Assembly: GCF_027244095.1 (NCBI RefSeq)
Contig: NC_069670.1
Coordinates: forward strand, 16,201,320 to 16,265,319
Direction: 5' to 3'
Source: Hemicordylus capensis
Taxonomy: Eukaryota > Chordata > Lepidosauria > Squamata > Cordylidae
DNA: 64,000 nt
The notes under the pieces are model-generated. The model was not told where the DNA came from, did not search any database, and saw only the letters and a list, made by a program, of their open reading frames with translations. Shown here piece by piece: positions 1-9,736 of this stretch (position 1 is the stretch's first letter; the number at the start of each line of letters is the position of its first letter). A program made the position numbers and the translations under genes.

Positions 1-94
1 CCTGAAAGACTATCACTCCCCTCTCAGCTGACACCTGAAAGACTATCACTCCCCGCTCCTCCTACCTAGGTTTATACAAGCACATGACCAAAAA

Positions 95-202
95 TCAGGA
101 GCATTGTAAGATACTCTGGTGGGCCACTGTGTGAAACAGGATGCTGGACTGGATGGGCCTTGGGCCTGATCCAACAGGGCTGTTGTTATGTTCTTATGGA
201 CC
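95..202 (+). mobile_element. CR1/L2-type LINE 3' tail
   Basis: GGTGGGCCACTGTGTGAAAC..GGCCTGATCCAACAGGGC..TGTTCTTATGG. Confidence 0.7.
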
Positions 203-462
203 CAGTTTGTGGTCATGTGCACAGGCCTAGTAGGTCTGAACCACTGGCCTCTCCACCCTTTTAAAGGCAGGCTTGATGTTTTTTAAATGGTCCCCATATG
301 TAAGGGGGGGGGAATTAACCCACCTCGAGAATCAACCCAGCACTCAAAGAACAAGATGGGTTGGAATAGGGTCTCAATCTGTAGATGCCTTGTAGGGGTG
401 GGCCTCCAACTCCCAACTTCTCATTGCAGGGCAAAGCAGCACAACTTCAGCACTCCTCTAGA

Positions 463-552
463 TGTTGACTACAGCTCCCATAATCCCTTACTACCGGCCC
501 CTGTGGCAAGGGAGGATTCTATTTGTAGTTCAAAAACAGCTGGAGGCCAAAT
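463..552. mobile_element. Hairpin MITE (hAT-like), diverged
   Basis: GACTACAGCTCCCATAATCC half pairs imperfectly with TTGTAGTTC...GGAGG; same family as the many ACTACAACTCCCAT elements below. Confidence 0.45.
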
Positions 553-617
553 GTTGTGCAGCTCTGATATTTGGAGAATATTTGGCGCCCACCTCCCCCA
601 CCTGCAGTGGTATAGTC

Positions 618-914
618 TAGGGATGTACAAAACAATTCAACAGAATTTATTTTAATTTGAATCGGATTCGAATAGATTCAACTCAAAACTGCTTGCACAG
701 AATTGGATTTGTTCAAATAGTTTTGTATTTACTTGAATATGTATCTGAATTATTCGAATTGAATTCAGATCGAATTTGAGTGAATTTGATTCGAGCTCAG
801 GTGAATTTGAATTGATTCAAAATAATCCCATTCTGCGCAAGTAGTTTCGAGTTGAATGGATTCAGATTCGATTCAGATTCGAATCGATTCGGTCCAGTTT
901 TTGGCATATCCCTA
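618..914. mobile_element. Non-autonomous hAT element, AT-rich, with 8-bp TSD
   Basis: Terminal inverted repeats TAGGGATGTAC / ATATCCCTA, flanked by GTATAGTC (610-617) and GTATAGGC (915-922). The interior is made of imperfect palindromes of the GAATCGATTC / GAATTC type. Confidence 0.75.
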
Positions 915-1048
915 GTATAGGCCATTATAGCCCCATTTTCCTTCCTGTGCAGACCACACCTCAGTGGAAGAGGTTGGGGAGGGGGTGGATTGACACAAAC
1001 CATGGAAGAGATTGTATAATAGTTTAATGTCAAAGCTGCACAACTTCA

Positions 1049-1357
1049 GAGAGGAGAGCTGGTCTTGTGGTAGGCAAGCATGACTTGTCCCCTTAGCTAA
1101 GCAGGGTCCACCCTGGTTGCATATAAATGGGAGACTTGATGTGTGAGCACTGGAAGATATTCCCACCTCAGGGGATGGAGCTGCTCTGAGAAGAGCAGAA
1201 GGTTTCAAGTCCCCTCTCTGGCAGCATCTCCAAGATAGGGCTGAGAGAGACTCCTGCCTGCAACCTTGGAGAAGCCGCTGCCAGTCCGGGTAGACCATAC
1301 TGAGCGAGATGGACCAAGGGTCTGACTCAGCATATGGCAGCTTCCTATGTTCTGATG
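1049..1357 (+). mobile_element. 5S-headed composite SINE, full length
   Basis: Head AGCTAAGCAGGGTCCACCCTGG..GGGAGACT is 5S-rRNA-like (internal promoter part); the middle GGGGATGGAGCTGCTCTGAG-AGAGCA looks like a worn tRNA module; the tail CTGACTCAGCATATGGCAGC is shared with LINE-mobilised SINEs. Confidence 0.85.
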
Positions 1358-2073
1358 GAAGGACAGAAAAATGTTCTAAAACATCATTGCTTACATAAAA
1401 AGGGGGTTCTCACCTAACTTTCCCCCTTCCCAACGGCTTCATCATATGGGCCTAAAGGGAGCAAGTAGAATATGGTGGTAAGACAGCAATATGGGAATCT
1501 ATCATTAAATTCGATACGACCAGTTACAAAGGAGATGTGTTTCAACCAATGTCCAAGAATATAGTTCTTTTTTAAATGGGGCTGTTTTCTTTTTTAATGG
1601 CTTGGTTCCTTTGCATTTTCCATTCACGAGTAATGTGTGTGTTCGGCATGCCCATGGTGTCAACACCTTGTCTGCAGACATTTGTAATGCAACTCCTCAT
1701 TTCCCATTATATGAAAACTCCTGCCCACCACACCTATAGAAACCTACCTTTCACATGCGACTATGGGGCCCACGGCATTCTGTGACCTGGCTGGTACTCA
1801 ACGTATCTGATTACCGGGAAGAGTCGGCCATTTTCACCATTTCTGAAGATGGAGAGAAGGACATGGTGAAGAAATAGGAGATCCATGTTGGAACAAACCC
1901 ATATCTGGGCACTCTAGGCCAAGAGGAAGAAAAGCCCTCATGTGGCATTCATTCAACCTCCAATAGGCAAAACCGGTCTCCGGTAGAGAGAGACAGACAA
2001 ATGATCTCTTAATTACCGGCCAGTCTCTGTCCTGAATAGGTCAAGCTCTACCAGGAAGAGATCCTTTGTTCCA

Positions 2074-2189
2074 TGGAGACATCACAAGATATTGGGCTGG
2101 CTCCCAGATGCCTGCAGATATGCCCATGTTCTGGTGTGAATGGGTGTACATGCATTCAGCGCACCTGAGGACAGGTGCAAGGTGCAGAT
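2074..2189. repeat. Third copy of a 115-bp segment of the palindrome intron
   Basis: Starting CCATGGAGACATCACAAG and ending CAGGTGCAAGGTGCAG, nearly identical to 4519-4635 and its mirror 9489-9605, in left-arm orientation. Similarity stops abruptly at both sides. Either a dispersed repeat or the trace of an older third gene copy. Confidence 0.7.
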
Positions 2190-2277
2190 GATCAAGTACC
2201 TATTAGGGTGATCTTACATCTGCTGCTACAGCAAAGAGGTAGCTCCTCCAGAACCACTGAACTGTGGTTAATAAACC

Positions 2278-2345
2278 TAATGGTGCAGCAGGGAAGTGAC
2301 TTGCCTAGGGAGCAAGAGGTTGTTAGTTCGAATCCCCACTGGTAT
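2278..2345 (+). mobile_element. Sauria-type SINE head
   Basis: TGGTGCAGCAGGGAAGTGAC..AGTTCGAATCCCC; the body is replaced by another repeat. Confidence 0.65.
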
Positions 2346-2430
2346 TTATTTATTAATTAAATTTTTGATATCTACTGCCTCCTCCAAAAACTCTCGGCAG
2401 TGAACAACAACAATACCAATAGCAATTAAT

Positions 2431-2457
2431 GATGATGATGATGATGATGATGATGAT
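2431..2457. repeat. (GAT)n microsatellite
   Basis: Nine perfect units. Confidence 0.9.
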
Positions 2458-2570
2458 TCGATTTCTATACCGCCCTTCCAAAAATGGCTCAGGGCGGTTT
2501 ACAAAGAGAAATAACAAGCAAATAAGATGGCTCCCTGTCCCCAAAGGGCTCACATACTAAAAAGGTGATG
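2453..2570 (-). repeat. Interspersed repeat with GCGGTATAGAAATCGAA tail
   Basis: Reverse of the consensus ending AAACCGCCCTGAGCC..GGGCGGTATAGAAATC; the attached (GAT)n is its 3' tail. Family not named; probably a LINE/SINE 3' end. Confidence 0.6.
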
Positions 2571-2574
2571 ATGA

Positions 2575-2805
2575 TGATGTTTACATGATCATGTTTACAT
2601 GATCATGTTTACATGATGTCTACCAGATGTTATTGACTGGATTTGGTACTTTAAGTATCGGGCCCTTTCCAAGGGTCTAGGATAACTAAAGAAAAATTAA
2701 AGATGGAGTCATAGTATTCATGCTGACCCGAATAGTGTGGCCTTCTGTAGGTGATGTGTTGTAATTTTATCAATGCCCAAGGTGTCAATATGGTGTTTTC
2801 CTATT
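2575..2805 (-). mobile_element. LINE 3' UTR, same family as at 63.6-64 kb
   Basis: CCAGATGTTATTGACTGG and CGGGCCCTTTCCAAGGGTC correspond to 63690-63745; the tail is a (GAT/CATGATGTTTA) tandem. Confidence 0.6.

Positions 2806-2868
<63 letters not shown>
2803..2868. repeat. (ATT)n microsatellite
   Basis: (TTTA)3 then about 18 ATT units, at the junction with a truncated SINE. Confidence 0.9.
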
Positions 2869-2869
<1 letters not shown>

Positions 2870-2959
2870 GGCAAACGCCGGATGAAACTGATGGGTCTTA
2901 AGAAGGGCCTTAAAAGCAGCCAGGGAGGGGGCTGAACAAATCTGGGGGGCGAGGAGTGT

Positions 2960-3172
2960 TTGCGTGGTATGTTTCCCTGACTTTGGGAAACACCTATATT
3001 GGTTAGCAGCGATTTAGGAAAAGTGCTGAAGGGCATGATCTCGTACTGCGCGGGAGGAGGCAACGGGAAACGCTTCCTGTATTCAACCAAAGACAACCAC
3101 AGGGCTCCGTGGGCGCCAGGAGTCGACACCGACTCGACGGCACGATTGTCGGAAACTAACAAAGGGAAGGAA
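2960..3172 (+). mobile_element. Sauria-type SINE body and BovB-like tail
   Basis: GTATGTTTCCCTGACTTTGGG to GCCAGGAGTCGACACCGACTC; probably once continuous with a head lost at the (ATT)n tract. Confidence 0.7.
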
Positions 3173-4198
3173 CGGATGTAGCTGTCACTCAGTAGCAGAG
3201 CTTCTGTTCTGCAATCTGCCTACAGAAGGTCCCAAATTCAATGCCAGATGTCCCAAGGTAGGGTTCGGTGCTAGACACTCCTGGCTGAGACCATGTCAGA
3301 CCATGCCAGGCCTCGCAGAGGGCATTTGTGCATGAGCGGCGGCAGCCAAAATGGCAGCCGCTCGCTTTTACGGAGAGGCGAAAGGGCCAAAAAGACAATG
3401 TTTACCCGGCTGCGGCAGTGATGAGGAAGGCTGGAGGGGAGAGAGAGAACCCGAGCAGACACCACCCCCCACCCGTGGCTACAGCAAGGAATCATTCTAC
3501 ATCTGGGAATCGTCAGCAATGCTTCACCCCATCAATGCGAGTTGGATACTCCTTGTCACAAACTGAGAAGAAACAGCCAGGGAACAAAGCCCGAGGCGTA
3601 AAGAACGGAAACGGTGCCAATGATTGTGAGTCAGACAGAGAGACTTTAATGGAGGAGAGGATTGCACAGGAGTATTGGCATCACGAGCAACCTAGAAGAA
3701 GCGGAGTGCCCAGAAGTTTGGGCCAGGTTCATGGCGGCTGCACTAGAACCCCCCGGACATGAACTGGTTCCGATGAGTTCCAATTGGTCGCGGGCAGGAT
3801 CTCTTGGGAGGGAGGAACACATTCCCCTGGGGCAGAGCTGCCCTCCCCAGAGCTTGGGAGTAGATCACAGGTAGAAACATATCACAGGTCCAGTTCCCCA
3901 CAAGCAAGCATACGTGCTGCCAATTCGCATCTGCCCGTCTTCTGCCATTTTTAATGCCAGGTGGAGACATTTCTTTCCTGAATGATGCCAAGGATTTCCA
4001 CTTTCTGGGTGATGGGTTATGGCTGTCTGTAACATCTGGAGGTGGCAACCCTACTCTTGACCTTACTCCCACGCAGACCCGGCTTCTTGGCTCCTGACCT
4101 CCGCTTGCGGCATGCTCGGCCTCCTTTCCTCCTGTGTAGACCGGGCCTCCCCGTGTCTGACTTTGGTGCGTGGCGCTCTTGACGGATGCCTCACATCC

Positions 4199-4387
4199 TC
4201 AGCCAGACCGTGCTGTAAGACCAGCACCACTGAGAAAACGGAGCTGGGTTGCTTCCATTGCGTCCTCTTCTATAATTATTTCCACTGTTACGAATATGGG
4301 CAAACCATTAATTAGAGGGTTTCCATCCGGCCCGATTTCGACACCGGGCCCGATTGTGAATCTTGGTGATTCTAAACCGTAAGGCAT
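4199..4387 (-). CDS. Unrecognised small protein, left copy (62 aa, two-exon gene)
   Basis: Mirror copy of the 70-aa gene: TATA 6509-6503, exon 1 about 6479-6426, intron 6425-4409, exon 2 from 4408, ATG at 4387, stop at 4199. Residues 1-35 differ from the right copy only at position 10 (Phe for Ile). Residues 36-44 read EIIIEEDAM against DLTEAVAAL. Residues 45-60 match again apart from Phe/Leu at 51 and the last position. The final residues (RSG) come from sequence outside the arm, so the duplication breakpoint has given this copy its own C-terminus. Both frames remain open, which favours a functional pair, but no transcript evidence is available here. Confidence 0.45.
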   Translation of the reverse strand: MPYGLESPRFTIGPGVEIGPDGNPLINGLPIFVTVEIIIEEDAMEATQLRFLSGAGLTARSG

Positions 4388-5487
4388 CTTATAAAGATGG
4401 AGGTGGATCTGAAATGACATTGAATGGAAGAGCGTTATTAGGGAACCGGGCAAGGCCTTCATTCACACGAGGAACAGGTGTGGGATACCAACGGCAGAGC
4501 TGCTGAGCAATCCTAAGCCCCATGGAGACGTCACAAGATATTGGGCTGGCTCCCAGATGCCTGCAGATACGCCCGTGTTCTGGTGTGAATGGGTGTACAT
4601 GCATTCAGCGCACCTGAGGACAGGTGCAAGGTGCAGGCAGGAAGTGCCCGACTTCCATGTGTGACTTCCTGTCTTTGCTAGGTCCAAAGGGGGCGGGCAG
4701 TACTGGCCCCCATCAACCCAATGTACGACTCCCTGACTAATAGTTTCGTGGCCCACATAAAGCTTTGGCTAAAGTGGAATACTCTGCTTGGTGCATTTGA
4801 CTTCACATTCTCTCACTGGGGTGTTTTGAATATCAGAAATTCAGTCGTTCATATTGAAGGCGTACTATAATTGAAGAAGCTAAAATAAGACAGGTAACCT
4901 CCGGAAATACAGAATCCGATGCTCCTCCACTGGTCTCATCCTTGGATTGTAGCAGGGATTGGAGGTTCACCCGAGGAGGTGACAAGGGCCATTGAAACAA
5001 ATCCCTGAGCGTCATTTCCAAGGTTCCTCCAAGCCGGATGAAACTCTGAAATGACTTTTCAGGGAAGCCTGCCAGACAGCAACTGATGAGAGGGGAAGGT
5101 GGGGCAGAGAGGCTCAGCAATCCGAAATCCGATTTAGACACCACATCGCAGAGTACGTGCGTGCAGCTGCTGGACGCCTTCCAGGTTTCATGCTGTTCAG
5201 TAGTAAAATGCTTTGGCTTGGCACGATCATTTTGATAATGAAAATAGCTTGCGCAAGCCTCCTACGATGGGAACATGCTGCTATTTTTTTGCGACACACA
5301 TGCAGCGTTGTCGGATGAAAAAGCAAGGGCAAAATCCAAAAGCAGGCATCGGAAATGTGAACGGCACCTTGCGGACAGCGCAGGGACTTGCAATGTCAAA
5401 ACACAGCCAGTACGGAAGCACACTTAACGGACACGTCGTGGCACCGTTGTGGCGTGTAATCTGGAAAGCACCCCTGGTACACTTTTG

Positions 5488-5690
5488 AAAAGCAACTTTT
5501 AAAGTGGGGCTGATTTTTTCTCAGGGGGAGAGCAACCGGCCCTATCCAGCCCCAGCACAGGATCCCCCCACAACGGTCATTTTAGACGGTAAGCCACTCT
5601 GGAGGAGGAAACCTCTTTTCTATGTAAACCACCTTGAGCACATTTCTGCTGAAAAGCGGTATCTATCTACGTATTGTGAGCAGCTGTTCA
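5488..5690 (+). repeat. AGCAACTGGCCC-type interspersed repeat, left arm
   Basis: CTCAGGGGGAGAGCAACCGGCC..GTAAACCACCTTGAGC; mirrored at 8434-8636. Confidence 0.65.
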
Positions 5691-5744
5691 CAGCAACCTA
5701 TTTCTGTGCGAATGCCTGCATGTATGAAATGGGAGCAGAACTGG

Positions 5745-5850
5745 ATGGGGGCTAGCAAGCATGAATGGTCCCCTTTGCTAAGCAGGGCCCACCCTGGCTT
5801 GCATTTGAATGGGAGACTACATGTGTGAACACTTACCCTTCCTTTAAGGG
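5745..5850 (+). mobile_element. 5S-SINE head fragment in left palindrome arm
   Basis: TTTGCTAAGCAGGGCCCACCC; the mirror copy is at 8274-8379, so it predates the duplication. Confidence 0.7.
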
Positions 5851-6107
5851 AAACGGCGCCCTCTGGAGGACCGGCACCCTCTTGGAAGGCATGCACAGAG
5901 TGATGGGAAATAGAGACTTCCCTCGGACCTTCTCCATAGAGCTCCTGAGAGAGGGCGTCATCACTCTCCAGGGCCCTCTCAGCTCTGAGAAAATGGCAGA
6001 AGGGTGCAGAAATGGCTCTCACCTTGAAGGGTCTTTTGCCCAAGCGGCCCCTGCTTGGAAAATAGTGAAGATCACAGCCCCGGGAGGAATATCTGACAGC
6101 AGATAGT

Positions 6108-6190
6108 GTTTGCATCTAGTCACTCCTCCAAATGCAAAGCAGGGTGAACTCTGCTTAGCAAACGGGACAATTCACGCTTGCTACAACACG
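6108..6190 (-). mobile_element. Second 5S-SINE head fragment, left arm
   Basis: CAAATGCAAAGCAGGG, then CTCTGCTTAGCAAACGGG in reverse orientation. Mirrored at 7934-8016. Confidence 0.6.
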
Positions 6191-6425
6191 GCAGGCCCTC
6201 CTCCACGTCTGACCACCTTCTCCCCTTCAAAATATTTGGGTAGGGTGCGTAAAACACTCCACATGGTACATCTCAAAGGCATCCTCCTAATCCTGGTTCC
6301 TCTCTGCCTGTCAATGAGGAGGCAGCAACTCTTTAGAGAACATTAGTAGCAAATTGATTGCCCGTCACAGAACTCCATCCTTCCCCTCTTAAGAATGTGT
6401 GATGACGAAAGAAAGCAAGACTTAC

Positions 6426-6479
6426 CGACTGCAGACGCAGCTGAGGAGCAGATGCCAAGGAAGTCAGAAGATGCTCTTG
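6426..6479 (-). other. Non-coding exon 1, left copy
   Basis: Identical to the right-copy exon 1, mirrored; donor GTAAGT at 6425-6420. Confidence 0.5.
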
Positions 6480-6502
6480 GAAAAAACCGAGACTGCGAGA
6501 GC

Positions 6503-6509
6503 TTTTATA
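6503..6509 (-). promoter_or_regulatory. TATA box, left copy
   Basis: TATAAAA on the minus strand, exact mirror of 7615-7621. The two boxes face away from each other across 1.1 kb. Confidence 0.65.
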
Positions 6510-6586
6510 CTCCTGCTCTTGCAGTTCAGACGGAGTGAATCAGTACCAAATTTGCCCGGCATGCAACCACTGAAATTGCTTTGGAT

Positions 6587-6608
6587 GCTTATAAAAATTT
6601 TTATAAGC
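6587..6608. promoter_or_regulatory. 22-bp AT palindrome upstream of left TATA box
   Basis: GCTTATAAAAA followed by its exact reverse complement, about 80 bp upstream of the TATA box. The mirror site is 7516-7537 (GCTTATAAA, AAAA, TTTATAAGC). Confidence 0.5.
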
Positions 6609-6746
6609 ACTTGAAATGTTTTCCAAGTGGTCACATCTTGTGTTCTTCCAAAATGTTCCCTTCCTTGGGAGAAAAATTGAGGTGCAGGGTTGGGTGTTCT
6701 CCTCCATTTAGCGTTGGTATTCTCATCCCTATTATATTGTTAACTT

Positions 6747-7073
6747 CTGTTCCCCATATGCCTTCATCTTGTAGAGACATGTCATCACCCCCGTTTGCAG
6801 ACAAGTTGGGTTCAGGGAATGTAATGATGGGTTTTAATTAAAGATCTTGAACTGGGAAAGATTTGCCTTTCCCCCTTTAGATGTAATGGTCGAAATGTAT
6901 TTACAGCGGAAAGCTTTGCGCCATCAGATCATGGTTTCACATTTTCCTCAATGTAAAGAAATGAGATATTCTTGCTGTCATCTGTTTCATTGGCTTCTTA
7001 CGGTACTAAGTTTGGGTCACTGGTCTGTCTATTCCTGGATTGCTTGAAGCCTTTGGAAAAACTTATGAATGTT

Positions 7074-7116
<43 letters not shown>

Positions 7117-7377
7117 TGTCTTGGGTTCAAAAGGTGATAACCAGCACTTTGTATTTTGCCCGGAAACATACCAGCAATCAATGCAATCAATTGCTTGAAG
7201 CCTTTGGAAAAACATATGTTAGTTGACTGCCAGGTCTTTTCTTGGAACACAATACAATATTAAATGGACACGGAAGTTATAATAATATCTTCATTTTGGA
7301 GTATGCGTCCTTCCCAACAGCAGCCCTTCTTTTTGCTGGTTCAACAACCACGACTTGGTTAACAACCATTGTTAACC
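6747..7377. other. Spacer between the palindrome arms (shared upstream region)
   Basis: 631 bp of AT-rich sequence not shared by the arms. It holds (GCT)n(GAT)n at 7071-7116, a direct repeat ATTGCTTGAAGCC.. at 7039-7062 and 7190-7213 (151-bp offset), and at its right edge the hairpin CTTGGTTAACA / TGTTAACCAAG (7354-7364, 7370-7380). It sits between the two divergent TATA boxes. Confidence 0.8.
7071..7116. repeat. (GCT)n(GAT)n microsatellite in palindrome spacer
   Basis: Four to five GCT units followed by about ten GAT units. Confidence 0.9.
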
Positions 7378-7515
7378 AAGTTAACAATATAATAGGGACG
7401 AGAATACCAACGCTAAATGGAGGAGAACACCCAACCCTGCACCTCAATTTTTCTCCCAAGGAAGGGAACATTTTGGAAGAACACAAGATGTGACCACTTG
7501 GAAAACATTTCAAGT

Positions 7516-7537
7516 GCTTATAAAAAAATTTATAAGC
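7516..7537. promoter_or_regulatory. 22-bp AT palindrome upstream of right TATA box
   Basis: Mirror of 6587-6608 with two central differences; inverted halves GCTTATAAA and TTTATAAGC kept. Could be a symmetric factor site or simply a cruciform-prone sequence. Confidence 0.45.
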
Positions 7538-7614
7538 ATCCAAAGCAATTTCAGTGGTTGCATGCCGGGCAAATTTGGTACTGATTCACTCCGTCTGAAC
7601 TGCAAGAGCAGGAG

Positions 7615-7621
7615 TATAAAA
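7615..7621 (+). promoter_or_regulatory. TATA box, right copy
   Basis: TATAAAA in GC-flanked context (GGAGTATAAAAGCTCTC), 78 nt upstream of the GTAAGT donor that closes exon 1; the identical box occurs in the mirror arm. Confidence 0.65.
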
Positions 7622-7644
7622 GCTCTCGCAGTCTCGGTTTTTTC

Positions 7645-7698
7645 CAAGAGCATCTTCTGACTTCCTTGGCATCTGCTCCTCAGCTGCGTCTGCAGTCG
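7645..7698 (+). other. Non-coding exon 1, right copy
   Basis: About 54 nt from the expected start (30 nt after TATA) to TGCAGTCG|GTAAGT. No ATG. The start point is inferred; the donor is clear. Confidence 0.5.
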
Positions 7699-7933
7699 GT
7701 AAGTCTTGCTTTCTTTCGTCATCACACATTCTTAAGAGGGGAAGGATGGAGTTCTGTGACGGGCAATCAATTTGCTACTAATGTTCTCTAAAGAGTTGCT
7801 GCCTCCTCATTGACAGGCAGAGGGGAACCAGGATTAGGAGGATGCCTTTGAGATGTACCATGTGGAGTGTTTTACGCACCCTACCCAAATATTTTGAAGG
7901 GGAGAAGGTGGTCAGACGTGGAGGAGGGCCTGC

Positions 7934-8016
7934 CGTGTTGTAGCAAGCGTGAATTGTCCCGTTTGCTAAGCAGAGTTCACCCTGCTTTGCATTTGGAGGA
8001 GTGACTAGATGCAAAC
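7934..8016 (+). mobile_element. Second 5S-SINE head fragment, right arm
   Basis: Mirror of 6108-6190. Confidence 0.6.
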
Positions 8017-8273
8017 ACTATCTGCTGTCAGATATTCCTCCCGGGGCTGTGATCTTCACTATTTTCCAAGCAGGGGCCGCTTGGGCAAAAGACCCTTCAA
8101 GGTGAGAGCCATTTCTGCACCCTTCTGCCATTTTCTCAGAGCTGAGAGGGCCCTGGAGAGTGATGACGCCCTCTCTCAGGAGCTCTATGGAGAAGGTCCG
8201 AGGGAAGTCTCTATTTCCCATCACTCTGTGCATGCCTTCCAAGAGGGTGCCGGTCCTCCAGAGGGCGCCGTTT

Positions 8274-8379
8274 CCCTTAAAGGAAGGGTAAGTGTTCACA
8301 CATGTAGTCTCCCATTCAAATGCAAGCCAGGGTGGGCCCTGCTTAGCAAAGGGGACCATTCATGCTTGCTAGCCCCCAT
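8274..8379 (-). mobile_element. 5S-SINE head fragment in right palindrome arm
   Basis: Exact mirror of 5745-5850. Confidence 0.7.
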
Positions 8380-8433
8380 CCAGTTCTGCTCCCATTTCAT
8401 ACATGCAGGCATTCGCACAGAAATAGGTTGCTG

Positions 8434-8636
8434 TGAACAGCTGCTCACAATACGTAGATAGATACCGCTTTTCAGCAGAAATGTGCTCAAGGTGGTTTAC
8501 ATAGAAAAGAGGTTTCCTCCTCCAGAGTGGCTTACCGTCTAAAATGACCGTTGTGGGGGGATCCTGTGCTGGGGCTGGATAGGGCCGGTTGCTCTCCCCC
8601 TGAGAAAAAATCAGCCCCACTTTAAAAGTTGCTTTT
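8434..8636 (-). repeat. AGCAACTGGCCC-type interspersed repeat, right arm
   Basis: Mirror of 5488-5690. Confidence 0.65.
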
Positions 8637-9736
8637 CAAAAGTGTACCAGGGGTGCTTTCCAGATTACACGCCACAACGGTGCCACGACGTGTCCGTTAA
8701 GTGTGCTTCCGTACTGGCTGTGTTTTGACATTGCAAGTCCCTGCGCTGTCCGCAAGGTGCCGTTCACATTTCCGATGCCTGCTTTTGGGTTTTGCCCTTG
8801 CTTTTTCATCCGACAACGCTGCATGTGTGTCGCAAAAAAATAGCAGCATGTTCCCATCGTAGGAGGCTTGCGCAAGCTATTTTCATTATCAAAATGATCG
8901 TGCCAAGCCAAAGCATTTTACTACTGAACAGCATGAAACCTGGAAGGCGTCCAGCAGCTGCACGCACGTACTCTGCGATGTGGTGTCTAAATCGGATTTC
9001 GGATTGCTGAGCCTCTCTGCCCCACCTTCCCCTCTCATCAGTTGCTGTCTGGCAGGCTTCCCTGAAAAGTCATTTCAGAGTTTCATCCGGCTTGGAGGAA
9101 CCTTGGAAATGACGCTCAGGGATTTGTTTCAATGGCCCTTGTCACCTCCTCGGGTGAACCTCCAATCCCTGCTACAATCCAAGGATGAGACCAGTGGAGG
9201 AGCATCGGGTTCTGTATTTCCGGAGGTTACCTGTCTTATTTTAGCTTCTTCAATTATAGTACGCCTTCAATATGAACGACTGAATTTCTGATATTTAAAA
9301 CACCCCAGTGAGAGAATGTGAAGTCAAATGCTCCAAGCAGAATATTCCACTTTAGCCAAAGCTTTATGTGGGCCACGAAACTATTAGTCAGAGAGTCGTA
9401 CATTGGGTTGATGGGGGCCAGTACTGCCCACCCCCTTTGGACCTAACAAAGACAGGAAGTCACACATGGATGTCGGGCACTTCCTGCCTGCACCTTGCAC
9501 CTGTCCTCAGGTGCGCTGAATGCATGTACACCCATTCACACCAGAACACGGGCATATCTGCAGGCATCTGGGAGCCAGCCCAATATCTTGTGACGTCTCC
9601 ATGGGGCTTAGGATTGCTCAGCACCTCTGCCGTTGGTATCCCACACCTGTTCCTCGTGTGAATGAAGGCCTTGCCCGGTTCCCTAATAATGCTCTTCTAT
9701 TCAATGTCATTTCAGATCCACCTCCATCTTTATAAG

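Larger units (their letters stand above)
4209..6746 (-). repeat. Left arm of 2.5-kb inverted duplication
   Basis: Reverse complement of the right arm (7378 to about 9915). Paired positions sum to 14124 all along the promoter, exon 1, intron and start codon, so no net indel separates the arms there. The inner end is exact (6746/7378). The outer end falls inside the coding exon of the embedded gene. Both arms share the same SINE fragments, so the duplication is younger than those insertions. Confidence 0.93.

Noticed and set aside
1755-1877. 40-codon frame MRLWGPRHSVTWL..ending DMVKK
   Set aside because: It looks protein-like, but no promoter, splice context or known family; length is within chance.
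5663-8461. Identical 150- and 113-codon frames in both palindrome arms
   Set aside because: They are mirrored because the DNA is duplicated; they overlap each other on opposite strands, contain SINE sequence and lie in the intron.
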